64,000 nt of DNA from Edaphochlamys debaryana (lineage: Eukaryota > Chlorophyta > Chlorophyceae > Chlamydomonadales), in assembly GCA_016858145.1 (NCBI GenBank), contig JAEHOE010000043.1, forward strand, positions 372,001 to 436,000, written 5' to 3'. This document shows, piece after piece, positions 57,262-64,000 of this stretch. Every line of letters starts with the position of its first letter. The stretch's first letter is position 1. The position numbers and the translations under genes are program-made. The notes under the pieces were generated by a model that worked only from the letters and a program-made list of their open reading frames with translations, did no database searches and was not told the DNA's origin.

Positions 57262-58618
57262 TTCACCTTGAGCCACTGATGAGCACGAGCTTTCCACCCA
57301 GCACAGCCCTGCTTCCCGCAGCTAGGGCTGCGGACATCGCGCCCAGCGCGGCCGGAAGCTGCATCGCCGCCACCTTCCTATGTAAAGTTGCCCCTAATTG
57401 CTCATGAGGGGTGGATGTGGAGTGTGATCAAGGGACAGGAGTTGACTTCTGCGTGTGGCTAGACACGTACGGCAGTGGTGCAGCCGTACATGGGCATGCC
57501 CGAGTGTGGTGGGAGCCAGCACGTCGGCCTGCAACTAGACAGGGAGGACGAGGGGAAAGACACAGAACGACAGAGGCACAGAGGGCAACCCGGCCCCACC
57601 AGGGTCCAGCCAGCTGGGGCCAGTTTTGGTGTGGATGGGGTCTCGCCTCTGGCCCGCTGTCCGTGGCCTCTGGTCCGGGGCCTCTGGTGTTCTTGTCGTC
57701 CGTGCTGCTGCCCAGTGCCTGCTTACGATGGCCCCTCAGCACTGTTGTGCATACTTGAGCGGAACGAGCAAGGGCGAAGCGCGCGTGATGCGGGCCTCTG
57801 CGTGGGGTGAGCCAGACGGAAGGAAGCAGCAGAGCTTGCGGGCTGAAGACTACGTGCATAGTGGGGAGGAGCGAGCAGGTGGGGCGGGGCGGCCAGCAAT
57901 CAGTGCGTCAATTAACGTACGAGGTGCCTACTATATGGCTTACGTGACGGTCGGGTAAGTAGCTACCAACCCCTTCCCTGCAACAGCGTCTGCCTTGCGA
58001 CCCCTCGTCACTTTTGGTCCGTGTTACACAGCCTCTCGTCCCGTCCACTGATCCCCCGGTCCACTTGAATGAGGGCGCATCAACCCAGCAGGTAGGTGCC
58101 TGCTCCTCGTCTGCCTCCGATATCCGGTAGCCCTGCAGTGCCCGCTCCGTTCCTACCCCCAACGCAAATGTTCCTCGTCAACCCATGGGTGGCACCACCC
58201 TCATCTATTCCTGTCGGGCCTCCGGGGAGGGGCCTGCCTGTTGTCCTCTCACTACTATCTCAATTCACCCCTGCTTCTTGCCCGTCAATGCCACCGGATG
58301 CGACGCCGCTCTCTGCCAGGTTGTTCTCTTCGCCCCCCCTCCTTCCTACTTGCTCTGCTCGGCTGCTCGGCTCGCCAGGCCTCCTCCCATGCAAGCCGGC
58401 CCTCAGCACTTTCAGTAAGTCCCCGCTTGTCCTCATGGCAAACGTCCTGACACCAATGATCTACTAGTCCAACACACAGCTGCCTATATTTCCCGCACAT
58501 TGAGCCCCCACGCCCAGCCGCCCCCACACAGGCAGCCGCGAGCCACGCCAGCCCAGGTGCTGCGTGCGCGCCTGCACGCGGCGCCGCAGCAGCGCAGCCG
58601 CCACCACCCGTGACCCCT
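57262..58618. other. intergenic region: E2 promoter and 3' UTR of paralog B
   Basis: No supported exon was found. A minus-strand TGTAA lies at 58024-58028, about 590 nt after the paralog B stop. Confidence 0.45.
58024..58028 (-). terminator. TGTAA poly(A) signal of paralog B
   Basis: TGTAA on the minus strand at the expected distance from the stop codon at 58619. Confidence 0.45.
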
Positions 58619-59907
58619 CTACTTGAGCCCCAGCAGCCGCGCCGCCTGCGCCTGACGCAGCGCCTGCCGCAGGTGCTCAGGGGTGAGGGGCGGCAGGGCC
58701 CGCGCCAGGGCGTCTGCCCGCCGCACCAGAGCCGCCGCCGGATGGGTGATGGCGGCGAGTGGGCCAACCGCACTGCGGATGAACGACCGGAAGGACGGGC
58801 GGAGGTCAGGGGAGTGGGCAGACCCAGGCCAAGGACGACCGCTGGGGAATGTTGGAAGACACTTGCTCGTCCCGGCATGGGACGCTCCAGCCCCTGTGCC
58901 GCCCGAGCGCGCCCGCCCCCACCCCGTGCAGCCACTCACGTGAGCGCCGTGCGGCTGGCCTCCCACGCCTTGAGCCCCTGCTCCAGCTCCTGCACCTGCG
59001 CCTCCACCGCCGCCATCGGCCCCAGCACCAGGGCGGCCCCCACCAGCCCCCGCAGCTGCTCCGCGCTGAAGCCCTCCGTGGCAGAGGCCAGCGCGCTCAG
59101 CACGGACTCGCGGTCGGCGCCGCTGGGGCCCTGCAGCCCGGGGGCCAGGCCGCTGCCCGCGGGCAGGGCCGCGGCGGCGGCGTCCCCCCACAGCGCGTGG
59201 GACGTGGCGGGGCCGAGGGCGGCGGCGAGGCGCGTGCGGACGGTGCGGGCCAGGTTGGCGGGGCCGCGGTGGGCGAGGCGGTCGAGGTGCGTTGCGAGGA
59301 GCGCCTTGCGCTGCTGGGAGGACAGGTGCGCGGGCGTCTGGCGGGGCGGCGCGGCGGGCGCGGGGAGGGAGCACGGGCGGAGGGCAGGCGTGAGTGCAGG
59401 GCAGTCAGGCGTGGACCGGTGGTGAGCGGGTCTGAGGAGAGCTGGTGAGGAAAGCCGCACATACGAGAGACTAGCATCATGCCGTGTAGTGAGGTGAGGC
59501 ATCCATGTCCCAGCAAGTCGTGTCTAGCGTTCGGTTTGCGCATGTTGGCGCCCTGACACGACCCCGCCCCCCAGGCTGGCTAGCCTCCCACCCTCTCCCA
59601 CCCTTGTGTGTCTCACCGACACAGAGCTCGAGCTGCACAGGTAGGCGGCCCCGAGAATGGAAACCGAGGCCGCAGTGATGTAGAGCACCGGCCGCACCCA
59701 GTGGTCCGACGATGCGTTGACACGACCGCTCGGGGAGTAGGACGCCTGCGCAGCACGTTCGCGGGGCGATACGTAAGCCAAGCCGCGAGGCACGTGGCAG
59801 AGGTAAGACATGCCTGGCACCAGTCGCTGCGGCCTCACCGGCTTGCCAGGGGTCTCGCCGGACGCGACTCCGAGCATGTAGTCCATCGCCTTGAACAGGC
59901 CTGTCAT
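58619..59907 (-). CDS. small single-span protein, paralog B (unknown function)
   Basis: Three exons (59617-59907, 58940-59337, 58619-58772) sum to 843 nt, 280 residues, in phase. The start is the ATG at 59907 (MTGLFKAMDYMLGVAS). A single span, RPVLYITAASVSILGAAYL, lies near residues 73-91, followed by a Ser-rich turn. The soluble part has LSALASATEGFSAEQL, VEAQVQELEQGLKAWE and a C-terminal LRQALRQAQAARLLGLK helix. It parallels paralog A (3021-4368). The intron after the span and the last intron fall at equivalent places with phases 0 and 2, and the last exons have the same length (154 nt). Exon 1 of B corresponds to exons 1 and 2 of A. No known domain is recognised. Confidence 0.78.
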
Positions 59908-61893
59908 TCTTGGCTTGTCCGGGCTCTCAAAGCACTGAAGACTGTATGCGTATTGATAAGAAGCTTGAAGGCTGCAATGTCGGCGCCTGGCGCCTCGGGT
60001 CGGCTATGAAGGAGTCCGCGAGTACGGCGGGGTCGCGTCGCTCGAGGCCAGCGAGCAAGACGCCAAGACATTTGCTCAATATGTAAGACACTTGACGTTT
60101 CTACACATATAGCGAAGAAAGGGGCGCAGGTAGCTACAAGGTCGCGACGCGAAATCGCTTGACATGACCCTACCCCAAACCATGGACGTGACCCCCGACC
60201 GGTCCCCCTTCGCGCTACGTTGATGTCTTCTACCCCCCATCGGGTAACCCGTTCATAGGCGGCTACGCTTCACAAGCAGTTCGGGTCGGCCAACCATGCC
60301 CATGTTGTCTACAGTGATCCCCGACGGGACCAGTGGGTGATGCACGGTCGAGTGACTCCTGGTGGCCAACTTCGGCTTTGCCCGCACACAGTCATCCGCC
60401 ATAAGTCTTCAACCTCGCCCTCCTCGCCCGCTCCACCCGTCTCCCCTCTCCACCCCCTTCAGCCCTCGTCAGCCTCAAAAGTTTGCCTCCCCCCCCAGGT
60501 GATAGGGCATAGGGGCAGGACTCTCGCCGGCTGCGAGGGGCTGGCTGGCAGCCTTCGTGTTGTGGGTTCTCTGGAATGCAGGCCAGCTTTTGGCGGCCAG
60601 AGAGGGGGAGCTGTTGCGGGGATCGGGGATGGCGGTTGCGTGTGCCAGCTTCCCTGGCGTCCCCGGGCGGTACGCGGTAGGGGTAGGTACTGGTGTGAGG
60701 GCGACCGCACGTGCTGCAGCGTGCTGCTCGGCCCGACGTAAGGCTGGGGGCGCAAAGGTCAACACAAGCAGCGGTGGGGAATCTGAACATTACAGGCCGC
60801 CCAACCCCTGCGTTCGTGCCAGATGATCCAGCATAACACCTACCCCCGCCTGCCGACGCGTGAACCGCAAGCCGCGCGGAGTTGCTGCCGTCTGTTAGCA
60901 AGTGCAGCAGCCAAATGAGGAGAAGTCACCTTCTAGCAAGCGTACTATGATGCGCCGTTCACATTCACCCAGCAACTGTGCGGCCGCAACAGCGCCTGGG
61001 GTCAACTCTGGAATCCAGTACATCAGTTTAACAATCAGTACACACTGTACAGACACGTGCATGGGCAAGTGCACGCCATGCATGCGTGCGTGACCTTGCT
61101 TCCATCCGGGTCCGCACAACCCTGCGTGATGCCTAGAGTAATAGACGAATAGGTACATGTGGGTGCGGCCCCATTCAGCAAGCGCCGCGGCGTCAAGAAC
61201 ACCAGGAGAGCTCAGGCCTCGTGTCATGGGCTCCTCCTCCTCAGCAGGATAGCACCCCCAACCAGCCTCCATACGTCAGTTTCCATGCCTGACCCTGATC
61301 TGATCCCGCCACCGTGCTGCACCACGCAAACACGCAAGACAAGGCCTCAAACACTTTATAACTTGTCTCGGCTTGCCTGAAGTCAAGTGACCAACGGAAA
61401 CCACAGGAGCGTCCGGGACCTGCCCCCCACCCCGCCATCAACGTCGGGGTCCAAGAGAGCAAAGCAAGCCAGTATAGCAAGTGCTGTTATAAGGAATAAC
61501 GGTGCGGTAAGGGGCATGTGAACGTCGCACACGTGCGTGTGCGCAAGGGGAACCTGGTTCATCCGGCGGGGCATTCCACTACTGTTGTATGCATGCGCGT
61601 ACGGCGGCCACCAACGAACCCATCACGGCCGCTCCCAAACACTAACGACAGATCGACACAGCCCCAGCTCGAGCGCCGTACGTATCACGACTGCACGTTC
61701 CGTCTCTCGCGGTCCGCAAGCGGGCGCGCAAGTAAGGTAGAGCCGCTCGAGTTCCCAACCCGATAGGCTTCTTCCGCAAGGTTAGGCATGAGATCGCTTA
61801 GAGGCATGACGGAGATGCATGCACGCACCCATCCGCCCGCCCACCCACCTAGCACGGAGCGCGGCTGCACGCAGCCCCATGCAACCCACTGCC
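59908..61893. other. intergenic region: promoter of paralog B and 3' UTR of the permease gene
   Basis: About 2 kb without a supported exon. A minus-strand TGTAA at 60790-60794 is rather far (1.1 kb) from the permease stop. Confidence 0.4.
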
Positions 61894-64000
61894 TCACACC
61901 ACGCCGCTGCCGCTGCTGCTGCTGTCCTCCTTGCCGTCCTTGCCGCCGGCGTCGGCGCCCTTGGGCGTGGCGCCCTCGGCGGCCGGCGGGGGGCCCATGA
62001 GCGTGTTGGGCAGGCCGGCGGGTGCCGTACCGCGATCCATCTCCACAGCGGTCATGATCTCGGGCATGCCGCCCTGACAGGGGGGAGGTGGTAAGAGGGG
62101 GGAGGAGGCATAAGGGGAAGGAGTGAGAGGGTTGTCGGTGTTGAGCCCTATGGGAGAGGCCCGAAGGCCTTCCCTAGGGGACAGGCGGGGTCGGGCGGCG
62201 AACGCGGCATGGAGGGACAGACGACCCCGGCCCAGCACAATGGGCAGAGCCCTGCCGCGCTATATAAATCCAACCTACCCTCCGCAACCAGCCCCGCTCC
62301 TCCCATTCTCCCCACACATCCCCTCCCCCCCTCCCTCACACACCTTGTAGTGGCAGCTGGCGATGACCCGCGCCGCCTCGTCCAGCTCCGCCTCCAGCTG
62401 CTCGTGCCGGGCCCGCTGCCGCGCCAGCTCCTCCGCCTCCAGCTGCTCAAAGGACTTGAAGGCGTCGGGCTGGGGGGGGGGGGAGGTGGAGGGTGTGTGT
62501 GTGTATGGGAGTGGGGTAGGGCTGGGGGTGCGGCCCTGCAACCCACAGCTGCGCTCGGCAGCACGTGCCCCCGCTGCCTGCCGTGCATGCTTTAGTCATG
62601 CATGCGCCGTACGCACGTACCTTGGCCGCCGCCAGGATGTCCTTGACGGACTTGCCGGTGAGGGGGGACGTGAGCAGGTCGTACGCCAGGAGCAGTACGT
62701 ACAGCAGCAGGTAGCCTTTGGGGGTTGGGGGTAGAGGGGGCAGCGGAAGCGATGAGAGGTGAGGGAGTGAGAGCGGGGTGGCGGAGAGGAGGTGGGAGCA
62801 AGCCTGCATTAGCCATGCTTGCAGCAGCAATGAGTCATCCACTTGGCGCCGCCCTGACTCACTGCAGATGCCGGCGATGATGCCGTACGCAATGGAGTAG
62901 GTGAAGGGGATCACGGCAATGGTGACGAAGGCTGGGGGGAGGCACAAGACGGGGCAAGCAAGGACGTGAGGGGCGGTGCCTCTGGGCGTGTTGCCAACTC
63001 GCTCTCAGGACTACCGGTAGGGGACACACGCGTCCGATACACACACACACACACACGCCCTGCCCACCCCCCTCCGCCCCCTCACCCGGCAGCGCCTGCG
63101 TGGTGTCCTTCCAGTCGATGTCCAGCAGGTTCTCAATCATGAGCGCCCCCACCAGGATGAGCGCGGGGCCGGTGGCGTAGGGCGGGATGGAGGAGATGAT
63201 GGGCGTGAAGAACATGGCGATCTGGGTCGGGGGGCGGGGGGCGGGTGAGAGCGAGGGCGAGCGGGGAGAGGGAACGTTGTGAGGTCATGAGGCCGCGAGG
63301 TGCAAGGAGCTGAGCGACCAGCACGTGTGTCTGGGCAGGCACTCACGAAGAAGTAGAAGCCGATCATGATGGCGGTGAGGCCCGTGCGGCCGCCCTCGCG
63401 GATGCCCGTGGCGCTCTCAATGTAGGTGGTGAGGGGGGGGATGCCCAGCAGGGCACCCACCTGCGGCGGGGGGGACACGCAGCAGGGCGAGGAGGCAGAA
63501 CAATTGAGCGACGCGCCCTGGTGAATCAACCCACCCCAATGCTGGTGTCCACGCAGACCTGTCAGGGCCCCCCTCCCTCCCTCCCTGCTTGTGTCTGACC
63601 CCTGTCAGGGCCCCCCTACCCCACCCACCCAGATGGCCGTGGCGTCCACGCAGAAGGCCCAGGTCATGCGGGGGAAGGTCTTGGTGATGGGGTCGATAAA
63701 GCCTGGGGGAAGGGGGGTGCACAGGGACGGGTGGGGGGGGAATAAGACGGTCTGCACGAGTGCGTGTGTGTGTGTTTCTCGCGGATATAATCCGTCCAAG
63801 ACCGCCGTGCGGGCCGTCCAGTGCTGGGCTCGGTTGGGCAGCGCCCCACAGCCCCACATGCGTCAAAATTCGGTGTCGTACTACAGGCCGCACACGTGCC
63901 GGCACGTGTACGTGCCGTACGGTACGGTACGGCGTTTCTCACGGACCGGGCAGCTGCTTGTTGATGTAGTTGGCCATGGAGAAGAAGGTGCCGGTGCAGT
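61894..64000 (-). CDS. AzgA-type purine (xanthine/uracil superfamily) permease, C-terminal part
   Basis: A proton-coupled nucleobase transporter of the AzgA branch. Nine exons are visible: 63947 to beyond 64000, then 63629-63702, 63347-63460, 63086-63221, 62863-62931, 62621-62715, 62344-62469 and 61894-62073, all in phase; the N-terminal half is outside the window. (Eight blocks are listed; any further exon lies upstream.) Family motifs are [20 protein letters not shown] (the conserved T-x-x-E-S-x-x-G-I site), [16 protein letters not shown] and [20 protein letters not shown]. Further spans are [20 protein letters not shown] and [14 protein letters not shown]. The C-terminus is cytosolic: a coiled-coil stretch ([20 protein letters not shown]) and a Gly/Asp/Ser-rich tail ending SSSSGSGVV. 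The first visible donor (63946) is GTCCGT; it was chosen because the better-looking donor 4 nt on breaks the frame. Confidence 0.85.
63039..63056. repeat. (CA)n microsatellite in a permease intron
   Basis: Nine CA/AC units within the intron between exons 63086-63221 and 62863-62931. Confidence 0.8.

Noticed and set aside
1..64000. CRISPR arrays, bacterial operons, tRNA or rRNA genes
   Set aside because: Intron-rich nuclear algal DNA. The repeats seen are protein-coding tandem repeats, minisatellites or dispersed elements, and no cloverleaf or rRNA sequence was recognised by eye.

Overview
The window looks like nuclear DNA of a volvocine / chlamydomonadalean green alga (Chlamydomonas-Volvox type). 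The DNA is very GC-rich. Genes are cut into many short exons by 80-400 bp introns with GTGAG/GTGCG donors and C-rich acceptor tracts. TGTAA-type poly(A) signals follow several genes. There are plastid and mitochondrial precursor proteins, and one enormous hydroxyproline-rich (PPSP) surface protein. All gene models below were built by hand from splice sites, codon phase and protein similarity recalled from family knowledge; none was checked against transcripts.

Layout. 1-1.7 kb: 3' part of a TOC34-type chloroplast import GTPase (+). 3.0-4.4 kb: small single-membrane-span protein of unknown function, 'paralog A' (-). 5.8-8.7 kb: PPTC7-type PP2C phosphatase (-). 11.0-13.3 kb: hydroxyethylthiazole kinase THIM (-), head to head, across 239 bp, with 13.5-14.9 kb: ABA4 neoxanthin-synthesis protein (+). 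16.0-18.3 kb: ALB3 thylakoid insertase (+). 20.2-22.5 kb: ankyrin-repeat protein (+, 5' end unresolved). 25.7-46.2 kb: one 27-exon gene (-) for a membrane protein of about 4,870 residues. 47.9-52.8 kb: probable coiled-coil / bZIP-like regulator (+). 53.9-57.3 kb: mitochondrial pyruvate dehydrogenase E2 with two lipoyl domains (-). 58.6-59.9 kb: 'paralog B', a relative of paralog A (-). 61.9-64.0 kb: AzgA-type nucleobase permease (-, N-terminus outside the window).

Several genes serve organelles: protein import (TOC34), thylakoid assembly (ALB3), xanthophyll synthesis (ABA4) and mitochondrial acetyl-CoA supply (E2). They do not form one pathway; the grouping is ordinary nuclear gene order. The gaps carry at least two families of dispersed repeats and no RNA gene that I could support.

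The most notable object is the giant gene. It encodes an N-terminal membrane anchor, a Cys-rich and leucine-rich-repeat-like head with phase-2 introns, and about 1,800 residues of PPSP repeats punctuated by a PIDPPLPP motif. These are followed by a further ectodomain and seven predicted membrane spans split by a 1,200-residue loop rich in RPRSLQ motifs. Its proline-rich exon contains four single-base shifts, all in the same direction. The exon length independently shows that they do not cancel.
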